A stretch of 64,000 nt of DNA from VAXT01 sp963850415 (GTDB taxonomy: Bacteria > Actinomycetota > Thermoleophilia > Gaiellales > Gaiellaceae), in NCBI GenBank assembly GCA_963850415.1, contig CAWKLE010000003.1, forward strand, positions 496,001 to 560,000, written 5' to 3'. Position 1 is the stretch's first letter; every line of letters begins with the position of its first letter. The translations under genes were made by a program, and so were the position numbers. Shown here piece by piece: positions 23,301 through 31,492 of this stretch. The notes below the pieces were generated by a model. The model worked only from the letters and a program-made list of their open reading frames with translations. It was not told the origin of the DNA and did not search any database.

Positions 23301-25094
23301 GTGAGGGCGGAGCGTCTGCCCTGGCTCTTGCTCGGGGCCGCGCTCGCGCTGTGGACGGCCGGCGACCTCTACTACTTCTTCGCGTTCTCCGCGACGGCCA
23401 ACGTGCCGATCCCGTCGGTGGCCGACCCGTTCTATCTCGCGTTCTACCCCGTGAGCTACATCGCGCTCGCGCTGCTCCTGCGCAGGCGGATGAAGGAGTT
23501 CCGCGGCAACCTCTGGCTCGACGGCGCGATCGCCTCGCTGGCCGTGGCCGCCGTTGGAGCCGCCGTCGTCTTCGACGAGGTGCTGAAGACGACCGGCGGA
23601 AGCACGCTGGTCATCGCCACGAACATCGCCTACCCGCTGGCCGATGTCCTCCTGCTCGCCCTCGTCGTGGCCACGTTCGCCCTGACCGGCTGGCGCTTCG
23701 ACGCCACCTGGGCCTTCGTCGCAGTCGGGTTCGCGGTGTTCGCGCTCGCGGACAGCGCGTACCTCTACGAGACCGCGGCCGGGACGTACAGGGAAGGCGG
23801 TCCGCTCGACGTGGGCTGGCCGCTCGGGCTCGTGCTGATCGCATGCTCGGCCTGGCAGCCGATCCGGAGGCTCGAGGGCGTTCGCGACGAGGGCTGGCAG
23901 ACGCTCACGCTGCCGACGTTCTTCGCTCTCGTCGGGCTCTCGCTGCTCGTCTACGACCACTTCGTCCGCATCAACACGCTCGCGATGGTGCTCGCGTCAG
24001 CCACGGTTGCCGCGGTCATCGTCCGTGCCGTGCTCACGTTCCGCGAGCGAGTGCGGCTGCTGGCTGCGAGCCGCGAGGAGGCTCTGACGGACGCGCTGAC
24101 CGGGCTCGGGAACAGGCGCCGCTTCATGCTCGAGCTCGACGCCGCGCTCGGGCACGAAAGCGCCCCCTTCAAGCTCGTCGTCTTCGACCTGGACGGCTTC
24201 AAGGCGTACAACGACTCGTTCGGACATTCCGCGGGTGACGCGCTGCTCGCACGCGTCGCCGGCCGGCTCGACGCGGCGGTCGCGGGCGAAGGTCGCGCCT
24301 ACAGGCTCGGCGGGGACGAGTTCTGCGTTCTGGCCGGCGTCCCTGACGGCGAGCCGGACGATCTCGCAAGGCGAGCTGCGGCGGCGCTGACCGAGGACGG
24401 CGAGGGCTTCGCCGTCAGCTGCTCGTACGGCGCCGTGCTGATGCCGTCCGAGGCGGGCCAGCTCAGTGAGGCGCTGAGCATGGCCGACCATCGCATGTAC
24501 CTCCACAAGCAGCGGCACCGCGCTCCCCTCGAGGCCGTGGACGCGCTCGAGGCGGCGCGCGACGGGCAGCCTGCGACCGAGGCGAGCCGCCTCGCCGACG
24601 TGGCTCACCTGGCCGAGGCCGTCGCACGGAGGCTCCGCGTCTCCCCCGACGAGCTGGCGAGGATCCGGCAGGCCGCCGAGCTGCACGACGTCGGCAAGCT
24701 CGCGATCCCCGAAGAGATCCTCGGCAAGGAGGGCGACCTCACCGGCGACGAGTGGGAGTTCGTGAAGCGCCATCCGCTGATCGGGGAGCGCATCCTCGCG
24801 GCCGCGCCCGACTTCGGAGGCGCCGCGAGGCTCGTCCGCGCGAGCCACGAGCGCTGGGACGGGACGGGCTACCCGGACCGCCTGATCGGGCCGGAGATCC
24901 CGCTCGGCGCGCGGATCATCTCGGTCTGCAGCGCGTTCGAGGCAATGACGACCAGGCGGCCGTACGCGCCACAGCTGGAGACCGAGGACGCGCTGAGCGA
25001 GCTCGTCCGCTGCGCGGGGACGCAGTTCGACCCGGACGTCGTCGCGGCATTCGCCTCGGTCCACGTCGACCTGAACGCCGAGCTCGTCGCCTAG
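23301..25094 (+). CDS. Membrane GGDEF and HD-GYP cyclic-di-GMP protein
   Basis: 597 aa from GTG 23301, the first canonical start. The same frame is open back to 23052 and encodes an additional convincing membrane helix (FLCLGLLVITAAYGIEALLG), but no ATG/GTG/TTG is present there. About 7-8 hydrophobic helices form the sensor part. A GGDEF domain (LTDALTGLGNRR, RLGGDEF) suggests diguanylate cyclase activity. A C-terminal HD-GYP domain (LHDVGKLAIPEEI, HERWDGTGYP) suggests phosphodiesterase activity. It sits upstream of tRNA-Lys. Confidence 0.85.
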   Translation: MRAERLPWLLLGAALALWTAGDLYYFFAFSATANVPIPSVADPFYLAFYPVSYIALALLLRRRMKEFRGNLWLDGAIASLAVAAVGAAVVFDEVLKTTGGSTLVIATNIAYPLADVLLLALVVATFALTGWRFDATWAFVAVGFAVFALADSAYLYETAAGTYREGGPLDVGWPLGLVLIACSAWQPIRRLEGVRDEGWQTLTLPTFFALVGLSLLVYDHFVRINTLAMVLASATVAAVIVRAVLTFRERVRLLAASREEALTDALTGLGNRRRFMLELDAALGHESAPFKLVVFDLDGFKAYNDSFGHSAGDALLARVAGRLDAAVAGEGRAYRLGGDEFCVLAGVPDGEPDDLARRAAAALTEDGEGFAVSCSYGAVLMPSEAGQLSEALSMADHRMYLHKQRHRAPLEAVDALEAARDGQPATEASRLADVAHLAEAVARRLRVSPDELARIRQAAELHDVGKLAIPEEILGKEGDLTGDEWEFVKRHPLIGERILAAAPDFGGAARLVRASHERWDGTGYPDRLIGPEIPLGARIISVCSAFEAMTTRRPYAPQLETEDALSELVRCAGTQFDPDVVAAFASVHVDLNAELVA

Positions 25095-25117
25095 CCTCCG
25101 CGGGTTCTCCGTCCGGC

Positions 25118-25123
25118 TACACT
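25118..25123 (+). promoter_or_regulatory. -10 element of tRNA-Lys (TACACT)
   Basis: TACACT lies 11 nt upstream of the mature tRNA 5' end, a normal distance for a tRNA promoter. Confidence 0.45.
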
Positions 25124-25134
25124 CGGCCCGGCCA

Positions 25135-25207
25135 GGGCCGTTAGCTCAGCTGGTAGAGCAGGGGACTCTTAATCCCAAGGTCGCAGGTTCGATCCCTGCA
25201 CGGCCCA
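25135..25207 (+). tRNA. tRNA-Lys (anticodon CUU)
   Basis: Cloverleaf with acceptor arms GGGCCGT/ACGGCCC, D arm GCTCAGCTGGTAGAGC, anticodon stem GGGGA/TCCC around the loop CTCTTAA (anticodon CTT), and T arm GCAGGTTCGATCCCTGC. The 3' CCA is not encoded and must be added. A strong hairpin follows at once. Confidence 0.95.
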
Positions 25208-25235
25208 TTTCGGCTGCGCAAGGCGCAGCCGAAAT
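25207..25235 (+). terminator. Hairpin terminator after tRNA-Lys
   Basis: A perfect 13-bp stem (ATTTCGGCTGCGC / GCGCAGCCGAAAT) with an AAG loop lies directly after the tRNA. There is no T tract, so it resembles the U-less terminators common in high-GC bacteria. Confidence 0.75.
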
Positions 25236-25346
25236 GTGGAGACGCGACGGCTCGCGACAGCGAGCCGAGCCCGTCAGGGCAAGGAGGAGTCGATGCGCCA
25301 GGGAAGTCGGTGATGTACGTCGTGGGCGAGCTCGAACCGCGTTCCC

Positions 25347-25928
25347 CTAGCGCCGGGTAGCCACCGCCGCATACGGGTCGTACCGCGTCCGCGGGCACGC
25401 ACCCCAGAGCCCGCGCTTCAGCGCCCGCGCGCGCCTGGCCCGATCGTCGAGCAGCCGTGCGTACATGCCGCGCGCACCGTCGTAGAAGTACGGCGCCGCC
25501 GCGCCGACAGTCACGAGCCTGACGTTGACGTTCAGCCCGTCCGAGACGCGCACGACGTACCGCAGGAGCCGGCCGTACCGGTCGACCCGGTCCGTCGCCG
25601 GGTCCGCCAGCAGCCGGACACGGGTGCCGGCCGGCAGCATCCGCTTCGTCCAGCGCGACGCGGCGCGCCCGTAGCACTCGGTGCCGAAATAGACCTCCGG
25701 CGTGTCGATCTGGACGAGTCGCACGCGCTGCCCGTTCATGAGCGTAACCGTGTCGCCGTCGACCACGTGGCCGATCCGGTAGACGGACAATGGACGCTTG
25801 GCCCCCGCTGAGGGCGCGACCGCAGCGAGCACGACCAAAATGGTCGCCGCGGAAGAGCAGCGCGCCCCGTCCAAAACGGCCACTGGCCATTCCGGACATG
25901 ATGGCACCTCGCCGTGACTTGTGTGCAT
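25347..25928 (-). CDS. Exported thermonuclease (SNase) domain protein
   Basis: About 193 aa from ATG 25928; in-frame GTG/TTG codons nearer the hydrophobic segment TILVVLAAVAP could also be the start. The SNase fold is shown by VVDGDTVTLMNGQRVRLVQI followed by DTPEVYFGTECYGRAA and later RYGRLLRYV, containing the catalytic Asp, Arg and Glu pattern. Such enzymes hydrolyse DNA or RNA with Ca2+. A hydrophobic N-terminus suggests export. Confidence 0.82.
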   Translation of the reverse strand: MHTSHGEVPSCPEWPVAVLDGARCSSAATILVVLAAVAPSAGAKRPLSVYRIGHVVDGDTVTLMNGQRVRLVQIDTPEVYFGTECYGRAASRWTKRMLPAGTRVRLLADPATDRVDRYGRLLRYVVRVSDGLNVNVRLVTVGAAAPYFYDGARGMYARLLDDRARRARALKRGLWGACPRTRYDPYAAVATRR

Positions 25929-26000
25929 GCGAACAATTCCTGCAATACGGCCGATTTCTTTACAGGGCGCTAACCGGCGGGACGTACTCTTCGCAAGGCG

Positions 26001-26945
26001 ATGAGGTTGAAGGCACTTCTGGCTTTGGCGGCCGTGTTTGCGGCTGTCTCGGCGTCCCTTTCGATCTCGCAGGCGCCCGCCAGGCAGGCAAGCCCGAACG
26101 CGCAGTGCTCGCTGACCTCGACCGGGCTGCTCCCTCTCACCGACATGGGCAATCGGCGCTACCGCGGCTACCGCGGCGGCCTCTATCCGGGCGGCGTCAA
26201 CCGCCCCTCGGCGAAGTACCTGAAGAAGGGCATGACCTCCGCGCGCCAGGTGCGCCCGATCAACGGGAAGATCGTCCTGCTCTCGATCGGCATGTCGAAC
26301 GCGAGCGCCGAGTTCTCCGCCTTCAAGCGCACCTCCGACCGCGATGCGCAGAGGAACCCGAACGTCGTGGTCGTCGACGGCGCTCAGGACGGCTTCGACG
26401 CGACGAACGTCAATGCGAAGGCCGTCTACTGGGACAATGTGGACGGCCGGCTCGCAGCGGCCGGAGTCTCCGCGTCCCAGGTCCAGGTCGTCTGGCTCAA
26501 GGAGGCGATCGCCGGAGAGCACCGCCGCTTCCCGAAGGACGCGAAGGCGCTCCAGACGTCGCTTCGCCAGATCATCAAGACCATGCGCTTCCGCTATCCG
26601 AAGCTGCGGCTCGTGTACCTCTCGAGCAGAACCTACGGCGGCTACGCGATCACCGGCTGGAATCCCGAGCCCGCGGCCTACGACAGCGGCTACGCCGTCC
26701 GCGGCGTGATCCAGGACCGGATCAGCGGCAAGCTGAAGGGCCCGTGGGTCGGCTGGGGCCCGTACCTGTGGACCGACGGGCTGGCCGGCCGGAGCGACGG
26801 GCTCCAGTGGACGTGCGACGACGTCGAAGTCGACGGGACCCACCCATCCCGAAACGGCGTGCAGAAAGTCGTGAACCTGCTCACGACGTTCTTCAAGACC
26901 GACCCGACCGCGAAACGCTGGTATCTGGCTAGAGCGCACTCGTAG
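26001..26945 (+). CDS. Secreted SGNH-hydrolase-like protein
   Basis: 314 aa. A signal peptide (LKALLALAAVFAAVSASLS) is followed by a domain with VLLSIGMSNASAEF (candidate nucleophile Ser), VVVVDGAQDG and a C-terminal DGTHPSRNGVQK. This D-x-x-H before the end is typical of block V in SGNH/GDSL hydrolases. The substrate is unknown, perhaps an acylated wall sugar given the sugar genes next door. TACTCT lies 10 nt before the ATG. Confidence 0.65.
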   Translation: MRLKALLALAAVFAAVSASLSISQAPARQASPNAQCSLTSTGLLPLTDMGNRRYRGYRGGLYPGGVNRPSAKYLKKGMTSARQVRPINGKIVLLSIGMSNASAEFSAFKRTSDRDAQRNPNVVVVDGAQDGFDATNVNAKAVYWDNVDGRLAAAGVSASQVQVVWLKEAIAGEHRRFPKDAKALQTSLRQIIKTMRFRYPKLRLVYLSSRTYGGYAITGWNPEPAAYDSGYAVRGVIQDRISGKLKGPWVGWGPYLWTDGLAGRSDGLQWTCDDVEVDGTHPSRNGVQKVVNLLTTFFKTDPTAKRWYLARAHS

Positions 26946-26953
26946 GGCGTCTG

Positions 26954-26959
26954 TACCAT
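26954..26959 (+). promoter_or_regulatory. -10 element of ugd (TACCAT)
   Basis: TACCAT followed by 9 nt and GTG 26969, with no ribosome-binding site, fits the leaderless pattern. Confidence 0.45.
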
Positions 26960-26968
26960 CGTCCCGCG

Positions 26969-28232
26969 GTGAAGGGACCAGTCGCAATCGTCGGCGCCGG
27001 CTACGTCGGCCTGCCGCTCGCTGAGGCGTTCGCGGGAGCCGGAAACCGGGTCGTCCTCGTCGAAACGAACCCGGAGAAGGTCGAGCTCGTCAAGCGCGGC
27101 GAGAGCTACATCCGGGACGTCCCCTCCGATGGGCTCGCACGGCTCGTCGAATCGGGAGCGATCGAGATCACGACCGACTACGACGCGCTCGAGGAGGCGG
27201 ACGCGATCCTGATCGCGCTCCAGACGCCGCTCACGGCACAGCGCGAGCCGGATCTCTCGATCGTGCTCGGCGCCGCCCTGGACATCGGGCCGCGCCTCCG
27301 GAAGGGCCAGCTGGTCGTCCTGGAGTCGACGACCTATCCAGGCACGACGCGCGAGCGCCTGAGGCCGATTCTCGAGACCGGCAGCGGGCTCACTGCGGGA
27401 AAGGACTTCCATCTCGCCTTCTCGCCGGAGCGCGTCGATCCCGGCCGCGAGGACTGGACGACCCAGAACACGCCGAAGATCGTCGGCGGCCTCGACTCCT
27501 GCCTGCACCGAACGGGCGGTCGAGCTCTACAGCCGGGCGCTCGAGACCGTGCACCCCGTCTCGTCGCCCGAGGCGGCGGAGCTGACGAAGCTGCTGGAGA
27601 ACATCTTCCGCTCGGTCAACATCGCGCTCGTCAACGAGCTCGCCCAGCTGTGCGACCGGATGCAGATCGACGTCTGGGAGGTGATCGGCGCGGCGGCCAC
27701 GAAGCCGTTCGGGTTCATGAGCTTCCAGCCGGGCCCCGGGCTCGGCGGCCACTGCATGCCGGTCGATCCCTTCTACCTGACCTGGAAGGCGCGCGAATAC
27801 GACTTCTACACCGAGTTCATCGAGCTCGCGGGCAAGGTCAACGAGAACATGCCCTACTGGTGCATCGGAAAGATCGCCCGCGCGCTGAACGCGAACGAGA
27901 AAGCGCTCAAGGGCTCGAAGGTCCAGATCGTCGGCGTCTCCTACAAGGCGGACATCGACGACACGCGCGAGTCGCCGGCGCTGAAGATGATCGAGCTACT
28001 CCAGGAAGCCGGCGCGGACGTCTCGTACCACGACCCGTTCGTCTCCGAGGTTCCCGAGCTGGGCCTGAGCTCGGTTCCGCTCGACCCGGGTGCGTCGGAC
28101 TGCGTCGTGATCGTCACCGCCCATTCGGGCATCGACTACGAGGACCTGGTCGAGCAGGCGCCGCTCGTCGTCGACCTGCGCAACGCGACCGGCTCGAACG
28201 GGACCGGGAACGGCAAGGTCTGGAAGCTGTGA
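26969..28232 (+). CDS. UDP-sugar 6-dehydrogenase (WbpA/WecC-like), frameshifted
   Basis: The first ~176 residues hold the Rossmann motif VAIVGAGYVGLPLAEAF, ALQTPL, ESTTYPGTTRERL and FSPERVDPG. The frame then shifts near base 27500. The C-terminal half (ACTERAVELY, LLENIFRSVNIALVNEL, FQPGPGLGGHCMPVDP, VSYKADIDDTRESPAL) continues in the next frame to 28232. Removing T27500 restores GLDSACTERAVEL. Both halves are well conserved, including the catalytic Cys in GGHCMPVDP, so an assembly indel is likely. The enzyme oxidises a UDP-hexose(amine) to the uronic acid for surface polysaccharide. Confidence 0.82.
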
Positions 28233-29200
28233 TCCGGATCGGGCACGCAGGGCTCGGCTACTGGGGCCCGAACCTCGCCCGGAACTTCGGCGCGCTCGCC
28301 GACCTGCGCTGGCTGTGCGACCTGTCGCCGGATCTGCTCGCCGCGGCAGCGAAGGCGCACCCACAGGCTCGGACGACGGCCGACTTCGAGGAGCTGCTCA
28401 CCGACTCGGAGCTGGACGCGATCGTGATCGCAACGCCTGTCGTCACGCACTACGAGCTCGCGAAGCGGGCGCTCCTGGCCGGGAAGCACGTCTTCGTCGA
28501 GAAGCCGCAGGCGCAGTCGAGCGCGGAGGCGGAGGAGCTGCTCACGATCGCGGAGGAGCGCAACCTCGTGCTGATGCCCGGCTACCTCCTCCTCTACCAC
28601 CCCGCCGTGTCGAAGCTGAAGGAGCTGATCGACGCCGGCGAGCTGGGCGACATCCTCTACCTGTACGGGAACCGGCAGAACCTCGGCCAGTTCCGCAGCG
28701 ACGAGAACGCCCTGTGGTCGATCGGCTCTCAGGACTTCTCGATGATCCTGCACCTGATCGGCGAGGAGCCGTCCGAGGCGTGGGCACGCGGCGAGTCGTT
28801 CCTCCGGAAAGGGATCGAGGACGTCGTGTTCTCGTACCTTCGGTTCCCGTCGGGGATCGTGGCCCACACGCATGTCTCGTGGCTCGACCCGCACAAGATC
28901 CGGAAGCTGACCGTCGTCGGGCGTGAGAAGATGGCCGTCTTCGACGACATGGAGCCGGACCGCAAGCTCACGGTCTACGACAAGGGCCCGGTCGAGCGGC
29001 CGGCCAGCGACTGGCAGGTTCGAGTCGGCGACATCCACATCCCGAAGCTCTCGACGGAAGAACCGCTCCGCCGCGAGGTCGGGCACTTCCTGGCGCTCGT
29101 CGGAGGCGAAAGCGACCCGCTCGCGCCGGCGCGCGAGGGGCTCGCAGTCATACGAGCGCTCGAGCTACTCCAGGAGTCCCTGGACCGCGCACCGGCGTAG
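28229..29200 (+). CDS. Gfo/Idh/MocA-family sugar oxidoreductase (WbpB-like)
   Basis: 323 aa from GTG 28229, overlapping the dehydrogenase stop (GTGA). The N-terminal NAD-binding motif is GHAGLGYWGPNLARN, and the conserved EKPQAQSSAEAEELL follows, with Lys/His catalytic candidates in the C-terminal domain (DFSMILHL). WbpB-type enzymes oxidise C3 of UDP-N-acetylhexosaminuronate; the upstream dehydrogenase and downstream acyltransferase fit a WbpA-WbpB-WbpD order. No aminotransferase is in the cassette, so the final sugar is uncertain. Confidence 0.85.
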   Translation: MIRIGHAGLGYWGPNLARNFGALADLRWLCDLSPDLLAAAAKAHPQARTTADFEELLTDSELDAIVIATPVVTHYELAKRALLAGKHVFVEKPQAQSSAEAEELLTIAEERNLVLMPGYLLLYHPAVSKLKELIDAGELGDILYLYGNRQNLGQFRSDENALWSIGSQDFSMILHLIGEEPSEAWARGESFLRKGIEDVVFSYLRFPSGIVAHTHVSWLDPHKIRKLTVVGREKMAVFDDMEPDRKLTVYDKGPVERPASDWQVRVGDIHIPKLSTEEPLRREVGHFLALVGGESDPLAPAREGLAVIRALELLQESLDRAPA

Positions 29201-29208
29201 GTGGCCTG

Positions 29209-29874
29209 ATGCAGATCGCAGAGACCGCGGTCGTCTATCCCGGCACGGTGATCGGAGACGGTTGCGTGATCGGCGACCATGCAGTCGTCGGCAAACAGCC
29301 AGCGCTGTCGCCGCGCTCGACCGCGACCCGTGAAGACCTGCCGCCGCTCGAGCTCGGGGCGGGGACGATCGTCTCGGCGGGCGCGATCGTCTTTGCCGGG
29401 ACGCGCATCGGCGAGCGCGTGATCGTCGGCGACCAGGCCTGCATTCGAGAGCGCTGCGAGATCGGCGACGACGTCGTCATCGGGCGCGGATCGCTCGTCG
29501 AGAACGACACGACGATCGGTGCGCTGACGAAGATCCAGGCCAACGCGTACGTCACCGCCTACTCGACGCTCGAGGACGAGGTCTTCATCGCGCCGGGCGT
29601 GATCACGACGAACGACAACTTCATGGGCCGGACCGAGAAGCGGCACGAGCTCAGGCGCGGGCCGACGATCCGGCGAGGCGCCCGCGTGGGCGGGGGCGCC
29701 GTGCTCTGTCCGGCGGTCGAGATCGGCGAAGAGGCCTACGTCGGAGCCGGAGCGGTCGTCGTCCGCGACGTGCCGGCCCGAGCGGTCGTCGTCGGCAACC
29801 CCGCCCGGCAGATCCGCGAGGTCGCTACGGACGAGCTGCTCGGTGAGCCGCCCGCGGGCGCTTCCGGTACTTGA
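29209..29874 (+). CDS. Left-handed beta-helix acyltransferase (WbpD-like)
   Basis: 221 aa built of hexapeptide repeats from IAETAVVYPGTVIGDGCVIG to YVGAGAVVVRDVPARAVVVG. The loop TTNDNFMGRTEKRHE carries a likely catalytic Asn/His region. The ending VVGNPARQIR is typical of sugar O- or N-acetyltransferases. Probable substrate is the UDP-amino sugar made by the two preceding genes. Its 3' end overlaps the convergent subtilase by 50 bp. Confidence 0.8.
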   Translation: MQIAETAVVYPGTVIGDGCVIGDHAVVGKQPALSPRSTATREDLPPLELGAGTIVSAGAIVFAGTRIGERVIVGDQACIRERCEIGDDVVIGRGSLVENDTTIGALTKIQANAYVTAYSTLEDEVFIAPGVITTNDNFMGRTEKRHELRRGPTIRRGARVGGGAVLCPAVEIGEEAYVGAGAVVVRDVPARAVVVGNPARQIREVATDELLGEPPAGASGT

Positions 29875-31492
29875 GCGTGTAGCTGCCCGCGCCGGGCGAC
29901 CCCATCTTGACGACCACGTAGTACCAGCCGGGCTGCCTCACGCGGAGCCGGATCCTGTCCAGCGACCCGGGCGACTTGGACTGTGCGGCGAGGAACCGCC
30001 GATCGACGGCGGAGCCTGCAATGCTCGTCGTCCCGGGCTTCCAGAGGAAGAGGTTCGAGTTCAACCCCGCCGGTCCGCGCAGGGTGACGACGACCTTCTG
30101 CCCGCGGCGGATCTTGATCTTGTAGACGTCGTAGCGATCGTCCCAGTAGTCGACCGTCGCCTGGATTCGCTGGCCTTTGCGCCCCCAGAGCGCTGCAGCG
30201 GCGGATGCGCGGTCGTTTGCCTCGTAGCGATCCGGGTCGGGCAGCTGCGCCGCGAGCGCTCGAACGGCGGCGCCGATGTCGAGCAGGCCCCAGCCGGTCA
30301 GCGAGTCGCGCCCCGTGTAGCAGCGCACGCAGCCCGTGTCGCGGTCGGAGTCGTGGGCGGTCCTCGTCAGGATGTTCGCGACCTGATCGGCCTGCGCGGC
30401 GGGATCGGTCGCGAACAGGACGGCGGCCGCGGCCGAGACCTGCGGCGCCGAGAACGACGTCCCCTCACCGCGCCGGAACTCCATCGGTCCGCAGTCCGAG
30501 TACCCCTGCGGGAGGCACCCCGGTCGCGAGGACGCGGTCAGCGCGTAGGGCAGCGTCGAGAAGATCGACTCGCCCGGCGCTGCTATGTCGACGTAGCGGC
30601 TGTCGCGGTTGGAGAAGTTGGGCACGGTCCCGTCGCGGTTCAGTGCGCTGACGCCCAGGACGTGCGGCAGCGCGGCGGGGTAGCCCGCATAGCCCCACGG
30701 CTCGGTCGGAGCGCTGTCGGCGTTCCCGACCGCGGCCACGACGAGGACGCCCTTGCTGACCGCGTACTGCACGGCCGCGGCCTCGAGCGGCGAGTACGTG
30801 TCGAGGCTCGGGTCGTGCGGATCGCGGACGCCGCCGAAGCTCATGTTGATCACACGCGCGCCACGGTCGACGGCCCAGTGGATGGCGCGAGCCTCCGCGT
30901 CCGGAGAGATCGTCCCGTCGGCGCGCACGATCTTGGCGATCAAGAGCTCCGCCGGGAAGCCGATGCCGGCGATGCCCGTCCCGTTGTTCAGCGCAGCCGC
31001 GATCTCGCCCGCGACGAAGGTCCCGTGGCCGTTCGTGTCGCTCTCCCACGTGCTGGAGACGAAGCTCCGCCCGTCGGCGATCTGACTCTCCAGGTCCGGG
31101 TGTGACGAGTCGACGCCGGAGTCGAGCACGGCGACGCGCACGTTCGCGAGCGTCGGCATCTGCGACCACGCGTCGAACGCATGGATCCGGCCCAGGTACC
31201 ACTGCCTGGTGATCAACGGGTCGTTCGGCGTGAACGCGAGCCGCCGCGTGGGCCGCACGCGCTCCACCCAGGAGGCGCCCTCGACGGAGGGCAGGTCTCC
31301 CGCGTGTCTAGCGCGCACGGACAGCGCGAACGGTCCGATCCTCGTCACCGGCTCCCCGGTCACGGCCTGCACCTCGCGCGCGACCACGCGGTCGTCTGCG
31401 CCCTTCTGAATCCCGATGGCGAACCGGCCGGCGGATGCCTGCCCGGGCACGGCCAGGGCGAGCACGAACGCGGTGAGCAAGAGCCGCTTCAT
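29825..31492 (-). CDS. Secreted subtilisin-like serine peptidase (S8)
   Basis: 555 aa from ATG 31492 (MKRLLLTAFVLALAVPGQAS). A propeptide-like region of about 85 residues is followed by an S8 domain. The triad is Asp in VAVLDSGVDSSHPDL, His in NGHGTFVAG and Ser in GTSFSAPQVSAA. A C-terminal beta domain (residues ~440-540, YKIKIRRGQKVVVTL) resembles pre-peptidase C-terminal modules. It is exported and may process cell-surface proteins. The start overlaps the stop of the SpoIID gene, so the two are translated as a pair. Confidence 0.9.
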   Translation of the reverse strand: MKRLLLTAFVLALAVPGQASAGRFAIGIQKGADDRVVAREVQAVTGEPVTRIGPFALSVRARHAGDLPSVEGASWVERVRPTRRLAFTPNDPLITRQWYLGRIHAFDAWSQMPTLANVRVAVLDSGVDSSHPDLESQIADGRSFVSSTWESDTNGHGTFVAGEIAAALNNGTGIAGIGFPAELLIAKIVRADGTISPDAEARAIHWAVDRGARVINMSFGGVRDPHDPSLDTYSPLEAAAVQYAVSKGVLVVAAVGNADSAPTEPWGYAGYPAALPHVLGVSALNRDGTVPNFSNRDSRYVDIAAPGESIFSTLPYALTASSRPGCLPQGYSDCGPMEFRRGEGTSFSAPQVSAAAAVLFATDPAAQADQVANILTRTAHDSDRDTGCVRCYTGRDSLTGWGLLDIGAAVRALAAQLPDPDRYEANDRASAAAALWGRKGQRIQATVDYWDDRYDVYKIKIRRGQKVVVTLRGPAGLNSNLFLWKPGTTSIAGSAVDRRFLAAQSKSPGSLDRIRLRVRQPGWYYVVVKMGSPGAGSYTLKYRKRPRAAHRAARP

